From Vibrio xiamenensis (lineage in GTDB: Bacteria > Pseudomonadota > Gammaproteobacteria > Enterobacterales > Vibrionaceae), in contig NZ_FNDD01000039.1 of assembly GCF_900100015.1 (NCBI RefSeq), positions 1-44,045 on the forward strand: 44,045 nucleotides of DNA, written 5' to 3'. Shown one piece after another: positions 1 through 8,208 of this stretch. Position numbers and translations under genes: made by a program. Below the pieces are notes generated by a model that searched no databases, was not told where the DNA came from, and worked only from the letters and a program-made list of their open reading frames with translations. Every line of letters starts with the position of its first letter. Within the stretch, counting starts at the first letter, position 1.

Positions 1-14
1 CATATTATCAGAAG
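1..14. repeat. Terminal 14-base direct repeat, left copy
   Basis: The first 14 bases, CATATTATCAGAAG, are identical to the last 14 bases of the window (44032-44045). At the right edge they start at the first base of a tRNA-Gly gene (its final C) and run into its upstream flank. At the left edge they lead into a tRNA-fMet gene. The repeat therefore behaves like the spacer between two units of an fMet/Gly tRNA array, or like the overlap left when a closed path is cut open. Confidence 0.9.
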
Positions 15-35
15 CTAAGTTCTAATAATTAAATT

Positions 36-112
<77 letters not shown>

Positions 113-166
113 TCCGTATCACCATTTAAAGCATGATGAGAGCTTTACTTCCAAAAGGAAGAAATT

Positions 167-252
167 TGGAGCGACACACGAGGTTCCCGTTCTCTTCGTA
201 AAGAGGCGTGACCTCAACCTTGATAAGGTTGCACTCTAATGAGTGGTGACGC
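167..252 (-). pseudogene. Degenerate tRNA-Gly-like element, copy 1 (loop triplet ATC)
   Basis: An 86-nt relative of the neighbouring tRNA-Gly. It keeps the 3' acceptor strand, discriminator, encoded CCA and anticodon stem. The 5' acceptor strand has one mismatch. The D arm is reduced to a 5-bp stem with a 4-base loop (ATTA) lacking the GG needed for D/T-loop contact. In place of the T arm there is an insertion forming the hairpin CTCTT-CGTA-AAGAG. The anticodon-position triplet is ATC instead of GCC. It is unlikely to work as a tRNA. It would be transcribed between Gly and fMet in the same precursor. A near copy lies at 43849-43934. Confidence 0.8.
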
Positions 253-274
253 TGTACCTTCGCATGAAGGAAAT

Positions 275-350
275 TGGAGCGACACACGAGGTTCGAACTC
301 GTGACCTCAACCTTGGCAAGGTTGCGCTCTACCAACTGAGCTAGTGTCGC
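275..350 (-). tRNA. tRNA-Gly (GCC)
   Basis: A 76-nt elongator tRNA on the minus strand with a perfect 7-bp acceptor stem (GCGACAC with GTGTCGC), encoded CCA at 275-277, standard D and T loops (TTCGAAC) and anticodon GCC (from 315-317). It is the first gene of the cluster, directly downstream of the promoter at 383-410, so the precursor order is Gly, Gly-like element, fMet. Its sequence matches the copy at 43957-44032. In E. coli the glyVXY tRNA-Gly genes follow orn in the same way. Confidence 0.97.
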
Positions 351-382
351 ATTCACAACGTTTCCGTCGTTTAGGGCTGCGA

Positions 383-410
383 ATTATAAGAGCATTTTTT
401 TGTGATGCAA
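383..410 (-). promoter_or_regulatory. Promoter of the tRNA-Gly/fMet cluster
   Basis: Minus-strand -10 TATAAT (383-388), 16-bp spacer and a weak -35 TTGCAT (405-410). The -10 is followed by a GC-rich discriminator (372-382), as expected of stable-RNA promoters under stringent control. It lies 33 bases upstream of tRNA-Gly and just downstream of the likely orn terminator, so the cluster is probably its own operon. The right-hand cluster's equivalent would lie beyond the window. Confidence 0.65.
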
Positions 411-420
411 GTCCTTCTAG

Positions 421-459
421 CAAAAAAATCTGCTTTTTTTTTCGATTGATGAAAAAGCA
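421..459 (-). terminator. Probable orn terminator
   Basis: On the minus strand an AT-rich stem (GCTTTTTC at 451-458 pairing with GAAAAAGC-like bases at 432-443) is followed three bases later by seven Ts (complement of 422-428). It sits between the orn stop and the tRNA promoter. The stem is weak, so the call is tentative. Confidence 0.4.
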
Positions 460-514
460 CACAAATTATCGAGTTTCAGCTGCTTTTTTGCTCAACATCG
501 TCAGCCCTGAGTGA

Positions 515-1060
515 TTAAATGGTAAAAATTGTCTGGCGATAATATTTGAGTTCGGCAATCGATTCGCGAATGTCATCGAGAGCCAAATGACTGCCTTGCT
601 TAGAAAAACCGTCTAAAACCTCTGGTTTCCAACGACGAGTCAATTCCTTCAAAGTACTGACATCGATATAGCGATAGTGGAAATAGCTTTCTAGTTGCGG
701 CATGTGTTTGTACAGAAAACGGCGATCTTGCCCAATGCTATTACCACAAATCGGAGATACTCCTTGCGGCACCCATTGCTGCAAAAATTCGATGGTTTGC
801 GACACCGCTTGCTGCTCATTAATCTCACTTGCCTTAACACGTTCAACCAACCCACTGTTGGTGTGGGTTGTGGTGCACCAATCATCCATTTTCTGCAATT
901 CTTGTTCATTCTGATGAATCGCTAACACTGGCCCTTCCGCAAGAATATTCAACTGCGCGTCGGTCACTATCGTGGCAATTTCGATAATCTTATGGGTTTC
1001 CGGGTCTAGCCCTGTCATTTCTAAATCGATCCAGATTAAGTTTTGATCGCTAAAGGACAT
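515..1060 (-). CDS. orn: Oligoribonuclease
   Basis: A 3'-5' exoribonuclease of the DEDDh family that degrades 2-5 nt RNA oligomers, chiefly dinucleotides including pGpG from c-di-GMP breakdown, to mononucleotides in the cytoplasm. The protein is 181 aa, the usual length. All five DEDDh residues are visible: D12 and E14 (WIDLEMTGLD), D112 (IGQDRRF), and H158 and D163 (GSHLALDDIRES). The ATG start gives the family's standard N-terminus. The gene is divergent from rsgA (130-bp gap) and is followed by the tRNA-Gly cluster, as in E. coli where orn precedes glyVXY. Confidence 0.98.
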   Translation of the reverse strand: MSFSDQNLIWIDLEMTGLDPETHKIIEIATIVTDAQLNILAEGPVLAIHQNEQELQKMDDWCTTTHTNSGLVERVKASEINEQQAVSQTIEFLQQWVPQGVSPICGNSIGQDRRFLYKHMPQLESYFHYRYIDVSTLKELTRRWKPEVLDGFSKQGSHLALDDIRESIAELKYYRQTIFTI

Positions 1061-1190
1061 AAATCATTGCCTATTTGTTTACTCACAAAAAAGGTACTAT
1101 ACCCAAATTCAAATACCCAAGATAGGTTTGCCCTTCAGCCATAAGAACAACTTTTAGGCAGAGCAAAACCAAAACAGTAAGTAGAGTGTT

Positions 1191-2246
1191 GTGGCAAAAA
1201 AGAAAAAGTTAACCAAGAGTCAAGTTAGACGCGTACGTAATAACCAGCATCGCAAACTGAAAGAAGCCAAGAATGTCCAGTGGGACGAAACGATGCTTGG
1301 CCCACAAAAAAACGGTTTGGTGATCACAAGATTTGGTCAGCACGCGGATATCGAAGACCCAGAGACTCAAGAGATCCACCGCTGTAATTTACGTCGTGGT
1401 ATCGAGAGTTTGGTTTCTGGCGATCAAGTGCTTTGGCGCGCTGGCTCCGAAGTCATGGATGGCATCTCCGGCGTCGTAGAAGCCGTGGAACCGCGCCGCT
1501 CAGTACTTACTCGCCCAGATTATTACGATGGCCTTAAACCGGTTGCGGCGAACGTTGACCAAATGATCATCGTCTCTTCGGTACTACCAGAATTGTCACT
1601 CAACATCATCGATCGTTATCTGATTGCATCAGAAACACTCCAGATTGCACCGCTAATCGTACTCAACAAAGTGGATCTACTCGAAGAATCTCAGCGCGAG
1701 CAATATCAGCAATCGCTCAGTGAATACCAACGAATTGGCTATAAAGTTTTACTTGTGAGCAAGCAATCTGGCGAAGGTATCGATGCCCTAGAGCAGGAAC
1801 TGCGTAATCGAGTCAATATCTTTGTCGGGCAATCCGGGGTTGGCAAATCGAGCTTAGTGAATGCATTAATGCCCGGCTTGGATGTCGAAGAAGGTGACGT
1901 TTCCGAGAACTCTGGCTTAGGCCAACACACCACAACCGCCGCACGCCTCTATCACATTCCATCAGGTGGCGATCTGATTGATTCTCCTGGAGTGCGTGAA
2001 TTTGGCTTATGGCACCTAGAAGCCGAAGAAATCACCAAAGCTTTTGTCGAATTCAGATCTTTCTTAGGTGGTTGTAAATTTAGAGATTGCAAACACTTAG
2101 ATGATCCAGGCTGTATCTTGCGTGAAGCGGTTGAAAATGGCGAGATAAGCCAAATCCGTTTTGACAATTACCACCGGATTCTGGAAAGCATGGGCGAGAA
2201 CAAAGCCAACCGACAATACTCTCGTAGCAAGAAAGCAGACTTGTAA
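1191..2246 (+). CDS. rsgA: Small-ribosomal-subunit biogenesis GTPase RsgA
   Basis: A circularly permuted GTPase that checks late 30S maturation and releases RbfA. The protein is 351 aa, starting at GTG with a lysine-rich N-terminus suited to rRNA contact. An OB-fold spans about residues 40-105. The permuted GTPase motifs follow in the order G4 NKVD (159-162), G1 GQSGVGKSS (213-221) and G3 DSPG (264-267). A C-terminal zinc knuckle carries C295, C300, H302 and C308. It diverges from orn and is followed 106 bp later by psd, an association common across gamma-proteobacteria. No strong Shine-Dalgarno sequence is seen (only a GTAGAG-like stretch). Confidence 0.97.
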   Translation: MAKKKKLTKSQVRRVRNNQHRKLKEAKNVQWDETMLGPQKNGLVITRFGQHADIEDPETQEIHRCNLRRGIESLVSGDQVLWRAGSEVMDGISGVVEAVEPRRSVLTRPDYYDGLKPVAANVDQMIIVSSVLPELSLNIIDRYLIASETLQIAPLIVLNKVDLLEESQREQYQQSLSEYQRIGYKVLLVSKQSGEGIDALEQELRNRVNIFVGQSGVGKSSLVNALMPGLDVEEGDVSENSGLGQHTTTAARLYHIPSGGDLIDSPGVREFGLWHLEAEEITKAFVEFRSFLGGCKFRDCKHLDDPGCILREAVENGEISQIRFDNYHRILESMGENKANRQYSRSKKADL

Positions 2247-2352
2247 CCAAGTTGGCGATTTAAACACGCGAATGCTGACTTTTATTTACGATTTGATTAG
2301 TATCGCTCGCCCCAAACTTTAAGAACTCTGATTTAAATTGGAAAGCCATCCT

Positions 2353-3210
2353 ATGGATAAATTAAAAGTTAGACTGCAATACTGGATTCCACAGCACGGT
2401 TTAACCCGTTTGATGGGTAAACTGGCGTCTGCCAAAGCGGGCAGTCTGACCACCGCTGTCATTCGTTGGTTTATTAAGCAATACAAAGTCAATATGGCCG
2501 AAGCTCTGCACAGCGACCCAACTCACTACAAAAGCTTCAATGAGTTTTTTGTTCGAGAACTGCAGCCGGGCGCGCGTCCAATTACAGAAGGCCAAGAGAT
2601 CATTACGCATCCTGCCGACGCTTGCGTAAGCCAATTTGGTGCGATTGATAATGGTCAACTGATTCAAGCTAAAGGTCATTTATATTCTGCCCTAGAGCTG
2701 CTTGGTGGAGATGAAAAACTAGCGCAAGAATTTACCGACGGGGCTTTTGCGACTTTGTACTTGTCGCCACGCGATTACCACCGTGTCCATATGCCTTGCG
2801 ACGGTACGCTACGCCAGATGATCTATGTACCGGGCGATCTATTTTCAGTAAACCCGTTAACTGCAGAAAATGTACCGAATCTATTTGCTCGTAATGAGCG
2901 TGTAGTGTGTATCTTTGACACCGAGTTTGGGCCAATGGCACAAGTTCTGGTTGGTGCGACTATCGTAGGTAGCATCGAATTAGTTTGGGCTGGAACGGTA
3001 ACACCACCACGCGGCAATACGGTTTATCGTTGGGATTACCCAGCGCAAGGTGATACTTCAGTAGTGCTGAAAAAAGGTCAAGAAATGGGCCGCTTTAAAC
3101 TGGGCTCAACTGTGATTAATCTGTTTGCTAAAGACAGCGTACGTTTTGATGAAAGCATGCTGCACAACGTCCCAACAATAATGGGGACACCTTACGCTCA
3201 CAAACCGTAA
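2353..3210 (+). CDS. psd: Phosphatidylserine decarboxylase proenzyme
   Basis: A membrane-associated enzyme converting phosphatidylserine to phosphatidylethanolamine, the main phospholipid. Its pyruvoyl cofactor forms by self-cleavage. The LGST motif places cleavage between Gly251 and Ser252, leaving a 34-residue alpha chain. The start chosen is ATG 2353, not the in-frame TTG at 2338, because GGAAAG at 2340-2345 is well placed as ribosome-binding site. This gives 285 aa, a normal length. It follows rsgA in the same direction and ends in a clear terminator, so rsgA-psd may be one unit. Confidence 0.97.
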   Translation: MDKLKVRLQYWIPQHGLTRLMGKLASAKAGSLTTAVIRWFIKQYKVNMAEALHSDPTHYKSFNEFFVRELQPGARPITEGQEIITHPADACVSQFGAIDNGQLIQAKGHLYSALELLGGDEKLAQEFTDGAFATLYLSPRDYHRVHMPCDGTLRQMIYVPGDLFSVNPLTAENVPNLFARNERVVCIFDTEFGPMAQVLVGATIVGSIELVWAGTVTPPRGNTVYRWDYPAQGDTSVVLKKGQEMGRFKLGSTVINLFAKDSVRFDESMLHNVPTIMGTPYAHKP

Positions 3211-3230
3211 CCATCACTTTGTTTTTGCTC

Positions 3231-3260
3231 AAAAGCCTCAGCCAATGCTGAGGCTTTTTT
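3231..3260 (+). terminator. psd terminator
   Basis: The 8-bp perfect stem GCCTCAGC / GCTGAGGC (3235-3242 with 3247-3254) has the tetraloop CAAT, flanked by AAAA and six Ts. It is a canonical intrinsic terminator 20 bp after psd, and the flanking As let it also work in reverse. Confidence 0.93.
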
Positions 3261-3352
3261 ATTTCTGATTCGTCAGCGCTTAGCAGTTTGTTTTGCACCA
3301 AAACTCGGGCATATTACTTGCCAAATTTCACTCGTTTATTTTGAGACTCATT

Positions 3353-4240
3353 ATGGGTTACGAATGGCTGGCACTCGGCGCCGCTTTTTTATGGGCGGTC
3401 GCCAGTATTATGTCGGTAAAACCAGCTCAGCATTTAGGTACATTTGCCTATAGCCGTTGGCGTATGGGTTGCACTTCGATCATTTTATCAATGATGGCGT
3501 TAATAACCGGCGGCTGGTACAGCGTGGAATGGAGCTCAATTTCCGCCATGGCACTATCCGGTTTGGTCGGTATTTTTATTGGTGATACTGCGCTTTTTGC
3601 TTGCTTAAATCGCATGGGACCTCGCCAAGCGGGCTTACTTTTCTCCTGCCACGCGGTGTTTTCTGCAGTTTTAGGCTACTTCCTATTTAGCGAAACCATG
3701 ACCGGGCTCGAGCTCATCGGCGCCAGTTTGGTATTTTCAGGCGTACTGACTGCGATCTTTTTTGGTCGTCGTAAACAAGCGACCGCCAGCCTCGATGATA
3801 TCAAAGGCAATGTGTGGGTAGGTATTGGCCTTGGCATTGTCGCAGCTCTGTGCCAAGCGTTCGGCGGCATTATTGCCAAACCGGTGATGGAAACCGCCAT
3901 CGACCCTGTTGCCGCTTCTGCCATTCGCATGATTGCAGCGTTTGCGGCTCATTCTGCGCTGTGGCTGACTGGAGCCAAACTCGCCAAAGCTCGCAACGCA
4001 ATCAACAGCAATGTATTTATCATCACTGCGGTCAACGCATTTCTTGCAATGGCGGTGGGCATGACTCTCATTCTTTACGCGCTGCGTGAAGGAAATGTCG
4101 GAATGGTCGCCTTACTCTCTTCAACCACACCGATTATGTTGCTACCGATGTTATGGATATACACCAAGCAACGTCCAAACCGATTTGCTTGGATTGGCGC
4201 TGTGGTCGCGGTGCTGGGAACAGGAATACTTGTGCAATAA
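3353..4240 (+). CDS. EamA/DMT-family membrane transporter
   Basis: A predicted inner-membrane permease of the drug/metabolite transporter superfamily: 295 aa, about ten hydrophobic helices in two EamA halves, with the first half beginning at the N-terminus (YEWLALGAAFLWAVASI) and the second at about residue 155. The substrate cannot be read from sequence. The start chosen is ATG 3353, because the upstream TTG-initiated extension (from 3293) is hydrophilic and overlaps the spacing after the psd terminator. It lies between psd and gpmM as an apparent single-gene unit with no terminator recognised after it. Confidence 0.85.
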   Translation: MGYEWLALGAAFLWAVASIMSVKPAQHLGTFAYSRWRMGCTSIILSMMALITGGWYSVEWSSISAMALSGLVGIFIGDTALFACLNRMGPRQAGLLFSCHAVFSAVLGYFLFSETMTGLELIGASLVFSGVLTAIFFGRRKQATASLDDIKGNVWVGIGLGIVAALCQAFGGIIAKPVMETAIDPVAASAIRMIAAFAAHSALWLTGAKLAKARNAINSNVFIITAVNAFLAMAVGMTLILYALREGNVGMVALLSSTTPIMLLPMLWIYTKQRPNRFAWIGAVVAVLGTGILVQ

Positions 4241-4535
4241 ACGCGGTGAATTGAAGCAATATCTGGAATCTGTCTAATAACTGCTTCCTATGAACATGAT
4301 AGTCATTTTCATCTTTTAATTTTGCTTCACTTCGCTGAAAATAGAAGTAATAGAAATGCACTGTGGTCGACTCGTTACTACATTTAGCGATCGGAATTGA
4401 AAGATAGCTACGTTCTATCCCTAACAATATTTGATCTTAACCTACAGTTTTGGTTAAAAAGTGTAGTAAAGTTACGCTAGTTTTGTATTGAGGTCATCAG
4501 ACCCACAGTTACTAATATTTGACGAGGTCATAACT

Positions 4536-6068
4536 ATGTCTGCTAAGAAGCCAATCGCTTTAGTTATTCTTGACGGCTACGGTCACCGAGAAGATTCTGC
4601 GAGTAACGCCATTGCGAACGCAAAAACTCCAGTCATGGATCAACTGTTAGCCAACAACCCTAACACGCTCATCTCTGCTTCTGGTTTGGACGTTGGTCTA
4701 CCTGATGGTCAGATGGGTAACTCTGAAGTTGGCCACACTAACATCGGTGCGGGTCGCGTTGTTTACCAAGATCTTACTCGTATTACTAAATCGATCGCCG
4801 ATGGTGAATTTGCCACCACTCCAGCGCTAGTCGAAGCTATCGATAAAGCGGTTGCTGAAGGCAAAGCGGTTCATATCATGGGCTTGATGTCTCCAGGTGG
4901 CGTACACTCACACGAAGATCATATCTACGCTGCAGTTGAAATGGCTGCTGACCGTGGTGCTGAGAAAATTTACCTGCACTGCTTCCTAGATGGCCGTGAC
5001 ACACCACCACGTAGTGCAGAAAATTCACTAAAACGTTTTGATGAACTGTTCGCTAAATTAGGTAAAGGCCGTGTCGCATCATTGGTTGGCCGTTACTACG
5101 CCATGGACCGCGACAATAACTGGGATCGCGTTCAAGTCGCTTACGACCTACTGACTCAAGCCAAAGGTTCATTCACCACTGATTCAGCGGTTGCAGGCCT
5201 TGAAGCAGCATACGCTCGAGAAGAAAATGACGAATTCGTCAAAGCGACTGTCATTCAAGCCGCCGGCCAAGAAAGTGCAGCGATGCAAGATGGCGATGCA
5301 GTTATCTTCATGAACTACCGCGCTGACCGCGCACGTCAAATCACGCGTACATTCGTGACAGACTTTGCTGGTTTTGAACGTGAATCGTTCCCAGCAGTGA
5401 ACTTTGTTATGCTGACTCAATACGCAGCAGACATCCCTCTTGCTACTGCTTTCCCACCAGCGTCACTTGAAAACACTTACGGTGAATGGCTATCGAAGAA
5501 AGGTCAAACGCAGCTACGTATTTCAGAAACAGAGAAATACGCACACGTGACTTTCTTCTTCAATGGTGGTGTGGAAAACGAATTTGACGGTGAAGAGCGT
5601 CAATTGGTTGCTTCGCCAAAAGTTGCGACTTACGACCTTCAGCCTGAAATGAGCTCAACTGAGCTTACTGACAAGCTGGTTGCTGCGATCAAATCGGGCA
5701 AATACGACACCATTATCTGTAACTATCCGAACGCTGATATGGTTGGTCACACTGGTGTTTACGAAGCGGCTGAAAAAGCAATCGAAGCACTTGATACTTG
5801 TGTTGGTCGCGTAGTAGAAGCGATCAAAGAAGTGGATGGCCAACTTCTTATCACGGCTGACCACGGTAACGCAGAAATGATGGTCGACCCAGAAACTGGC
5901 GGCACTCACACAGCTCACACCAACCTACCAGTGCCACTTGTGTATGTCGGTAGCAAAGATGTTGAGTTTGTTGCTGGCGGTAAACTGTCTGATCTAGCTC
6001 CAACGATGCTGTCGCTGTCTGGTCTGGATATTCCAGCAGAAATGACTGGTCAAATCTTGGTGAAATAA
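4536..6068 (+). CDS. gpmM: 2,3-bisphosphoglycerate-independent phosphoglycerate mutase
   Basis: Interconverts 3- and 2-phosphoglycerate in glycolysis/gluconeogenesis using a phosphoserine intermediate and two Mn ions. It is an alkaline-phosphatase-superfamily enzyme of 510 aa. The first metal ligand D13 (LVILDGYG) and nucleophile S63 (MGNSEVGHTN) are visible, as are the C-terminal metal motifs ITADHGNAE and GGTHTAHT. Start ATG 4536 is supported by GAGG at 4524-4527; the longer TTG start at 4488 has no such support. A strong terminator follows at 6090. The 295 bp upstream contain no gene and no promoter I can call with confidence. Confidence 0.97.
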   Translation: MSAKKPIALVILDGYGHREDSASNAIANAKTPVMDQLLANNPNTLISASGLDVGLPDGQMGNSEVGHTNIGAGRVVYQDLTRITKSIADGEFATTPALVEAIDKAVAEGKAVHIMGLMSPGGVHSHEDHIYAAVEMAADRGAEKIYLHCFLDGRDTPPRSAENSLKRFDELFAKLGKGRVASLVGRYYAMDRDNNWDRVQVAYDLLTQAKGSFTTDSAVAGLEAAYAREENDEFVKATVIQAAGQESAAMQDGDAVIFMNYRADRARQITRTFVTDFAGFERESFPAVNFVMLTQYAADIPLATAFPPASLENTYGEWLSKKGQTQLRISETEKYAHVTFFFNGGVENEFDGEERQLVASPKVATYDLQPEMSSTELTDKLVAAIKSGKYDTIICNYPNADMVGHTGVYEAAEKAIEALDTCVGRVVEAIKEVDGQLLITADHGNAEMMVDPETGGTHTAHTNLPVPLVYVGSKDVEFVAGGKLSDLAPTMLSLSGLDIPAEMTGQILVK

Positions 6069-6089
6069 GCCAAACCTCTAACCTTAAGA

Positions 6090-6112
6090 GCCCAGCCATC
6101 GCTGGGCTTTTT
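6090..6112 (+). terminator. gpmM terminator
   Basis: The 7-bp stem GCCCAGC / GCTGGGC has loop CATC and is followed by TTTTT. It begins 22 bp after the gpmM stop. Confidence 0.93.
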
Positions 6113-6240
6113 ATTTGCCAAACCGTAACCGCTTTTAGTTTTCCTAACCAACATCACGGCAGAGTTTTTACATTCCCCTTTCTTCTTGCAAAAATCTTTG
6201 GGTATACTGACCTACCGAAAATATTCAGGAAAAGTAAGGA

Positions 6241-7383
6241 ATGACAACCACTTTCGCAACTCGAGCAGGTTCGAAACTTATCTCAACGTTACTGCTTTCG
6301 ACTACATGCTTGACGTCATTCTTTACCACGTCTTCTTTTGCTGTCTCCCAAGCCGAACTGAAAGGCGTTTCGGGAGAAATCAATCGTCAGCAACAATCCC
6401 TGAGCCAACAAAAAAAGCAACTCGATAGTCTTCAACAACAGTTGAAAGACCAAGAGCTCGGAATCAGCAGTATTGAAAAAGAAATTCGTCAAACCAAAAA
6501 CGAATTGGCGAAAACCGAAAGCAGCATCAAACAGCTTGAAGCAAAAGTCTCAAAGCTCGAGAAACAACGTGCAGAGCAAAGCAAGCAACTCGAAGAGCTC
6601 CTCAAAACTTACTACATCACCCAGCGCTCAAAAGCCTCATCCAATCTGCTCAATAACGATGCAGAAGCCGATCGTATCAGCCAATATTTTCAATATTTGG
6701 CCAAGAAACGTAGTGAAGTCATTCAAGAACTAGAGAGCACGGTTCGCGAACTCGATAGTAGCCGACGTCAGCTCGACTTACAAAAACAGCAAACCACGCA
6801 ACTGCTAGACAAACAAACGCAAAAACGTGATCAACTCGCCAAGAGTCAATCGCAGCGACAAGGCACTATTAGCAAAATTCAGAAAAGCATTTCCGGTGAT
6901 CAAGTGTATCTTGCTGAATTACGTCGCAATGAAACGCGTTTGAAAGCGGAGATTGCCAAAGCTGCAAAACGTAACAATGTGCCGATGGACGGCTTAGCAA
7001 GACAAAAAGGCAAACTGCCTTGGCCGGTTAAAGGACGTATTTTACACAGCTATGGCTCTGCTCAAACGGGTAGCCTGCATTGGAAAGGATTGGTCATTGA
7101 CGCCAATTATGGTCAAGCGGTTAAAGCGGTATACTCTGGCAAAGTGGTTTTTGCTGATTATCTTCGTGGCTATGGCCTAGTGGTGCTGCTTGATCACGGC
7201 AAAGGCGATATGACCCTGTACGGCTTTAATCAAAGCTTAATGAAGAAGGAAGGGGATAAGGTCAAAGCTGGGGAAACCATCGCTCTCGCGGGCAATACTG
7301 GCGGTCAAAACCAAGCTTCACTCTATTTTGAAGTACGTAGAAATAGCGTTACTCAGAACCCCTCTTCATGGTTGACGCGTTAA
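6241..7383 (+). CDS. envC: Murein hydrolase activator EnvC
   Basis: A periplasmic activator of the division amidase AmiB (and AmiA where present), recruited by FtsEX. The protein is 380 aa: a signal peptide with likely cleavage after SFA (residue 34), a long Gln/Lys/Glu-rich coiled coil at about 40-250, then a LytM (M23) domain at about 265-378. The LytM domain looks catalytically dead: the usual HxH position reads TLYGF, and LYFEVR stands where a metal histidine would be, as in known EnvC proteins. ATG 6241 is used with AGGA at 6227-6230. Its likely target, amiB, is at 39513-41240. Confidence 0.94.
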   Translation: MTTTFATRAGSKLISTLLLSTTCLTSFFTTSSFAVSQAELKGVSGEINRQQQSLSQQKKQLDSLQQQLKDQELGISSIEKEIRQTKNELAKTESSIKQLEAKVSKLEKQRAEQSKQLEELLKTYYITQRSKASSNLLNNDAEADRISQYFQYLAKKRSEVIQELESTVRELDSSRRQLDLQKQQTTQLLDKQTQKRDQLAKSQSQRQGTISKIQKSISGDQVYLAELRRNETRLKAEIAKAAKRNNVPMDGLARQKGKLPWPVKGRILHSYGSAQTGSLHWKGLVIDANYGQAVKAVYSGKVVFADYLRGYGLVVLLDHGKGDMTLYGFNQSLMKKEGDKVKAGETIALAGNTGGQNQASLYFEVRRNSVTQNPSSWLTR

Positions 7384-7417
7384 ACGCTCAATTAACAAAG
7401 CCCTGACCAGAAATAAA

Positions 7418-7453
7418 AAACCAACCTGATTGACTCTATATTCAGGTTGGTTT
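7418..7453. terminator. Bidirectional terminator between envC and the TetR gene
   Basis: The 12-bp perfect stem AAACCAACCTGA / TCAGGTTGGTTT has a 12-base loop, with A-rich sequence on the left that gives Ts to the minus strand. The two flanking genes converge here, so it probably ends both transcripts. Confidence 0.82.
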
Positions 7454-7468
7454 GAATCACTATCAGGG

Positions 7469-8104
7469 TTAAGCGTGCATCGCTTTAACACCATCTTCCA
7501 ACAACTCTAATTGCTCAAGACCTTGCTCTGTCGCTTTAGGTTTAAGTATCGAAATCATCTGCAACATACCTTGGTGAATCACTTGCTCGGTAATGTTGGT
7601 GCGCAGCGTCATCGCCGATTGGTAACCTAGCCAGCTTGACGCCATCATATGTAAAGTCGTCACCAGATTAGGCATATCGTGCTCATTAAGATCGAGTAAA
7701 TCGAGCTGAATAAAGGCGCGCATAATGTTGTTTAGGTTGCCTTGCAACTTCTCTTGAACTTGAATGTACTGATGGTGAAGCTCATCGTCTCGCTGCAGAA
7801 TTTCTGGCAAGTTGGCGTAGAAGAAACGATATTTCCACATCAAGGTAAAAATCGAGTCCAGATAGTGTTTGAGCAGCACTAAGCTTTCTCTTTGTTCCTG
7901 AATCGGCGTAAAGCGCTCTAACAATTCACCAGAGTACAGCGCAAAGATTTCCCGCACGATCTCTTGCTTGTTGCGAAAGTGGTAATACAAATTGCCTGGG
8001 CTGATATCGATATGGGCAGCAATGTGGTTAGTAGTGATATTGCGTTCACCCTTTTCATTAAAAAGTTCCAAGGCTGCGTGAACGATTTTATCGCGCGTCT
8101 TCAT
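7469..8104 (-). CDS. TetR/AcrR-family transcriptional regulator
   Basis: A one-domain DNA-binding regulator of 211 aa. The N-terminal TetR helix-turn-helix occupies about residues 8-54 (ITTNHIAAHIDISPGNLYYHF is typical). The all-helical C-terminal half would bind an unknown ligand and dimerise. It lies downstream of hemE on the same strand but beyond a hairpin, so it may be expressed separately. No neighbouring efflux or enzyme gene suggests its target. The upstream region has no clear Shine-Dalgarno sequence. The specific regulator is not identifiable from sequence alone. Confidence 0.85.
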   Translation of the reverse strand: MKTRDKIVHAALELFNEKGERNITTNHIAAHIDISPGNLYYHFRNKQEIVREIFALYSGELLERFTPIQEQRESLVLLKHYLDSIFTLMWKYRFFYANLPEILQRDDELHHQYIQVQEKLQGNLNNIMRAFIQLDLLDLNEHDMPNLVTTLHMMASSWLGYQSAMTLRTNITEQVIHQGMLQMISILKPKATEQGLEQLELLEDGVKAMHA

Positions 8105-8164
8105 TGTTAAGCCATGCCTATTAATTAGATAACAAAAGTATAACTAGGGATCCATCGAATAACA

Positions 8165-8190
8165 AAAGGCGCTTAACTGAGTAAGCGCCC
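8165..8190 (-). terminator. hemE terminator
   Basis: The 8-bp stem GGCGCTTA / TAAGCGCC (8168-8175 with 8182-8189) has loop ACTGAG. On the minus strand it is followed by TTTTGTT. It lies about 20 bp after the hemE stop. Confidence 0.75.
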
Positions 8191-8208
8191 ACTTTGCTAA
8201 TTGATGTC

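Noticed and set aside
2338..2352. Longer psd start at TTG 2338
   Set aside because: GGAAAG lies between the TTG and the ATG at 2353 and serves the latter. The standard N-terminus begins at the ATG.
4241..4535. Hidden small gene or riboswitch before gpmM
   Set aside because: No ORF with ribosome-binding site, no terminator and no recognisable aptamer. I see only an AT-rich upstream region.
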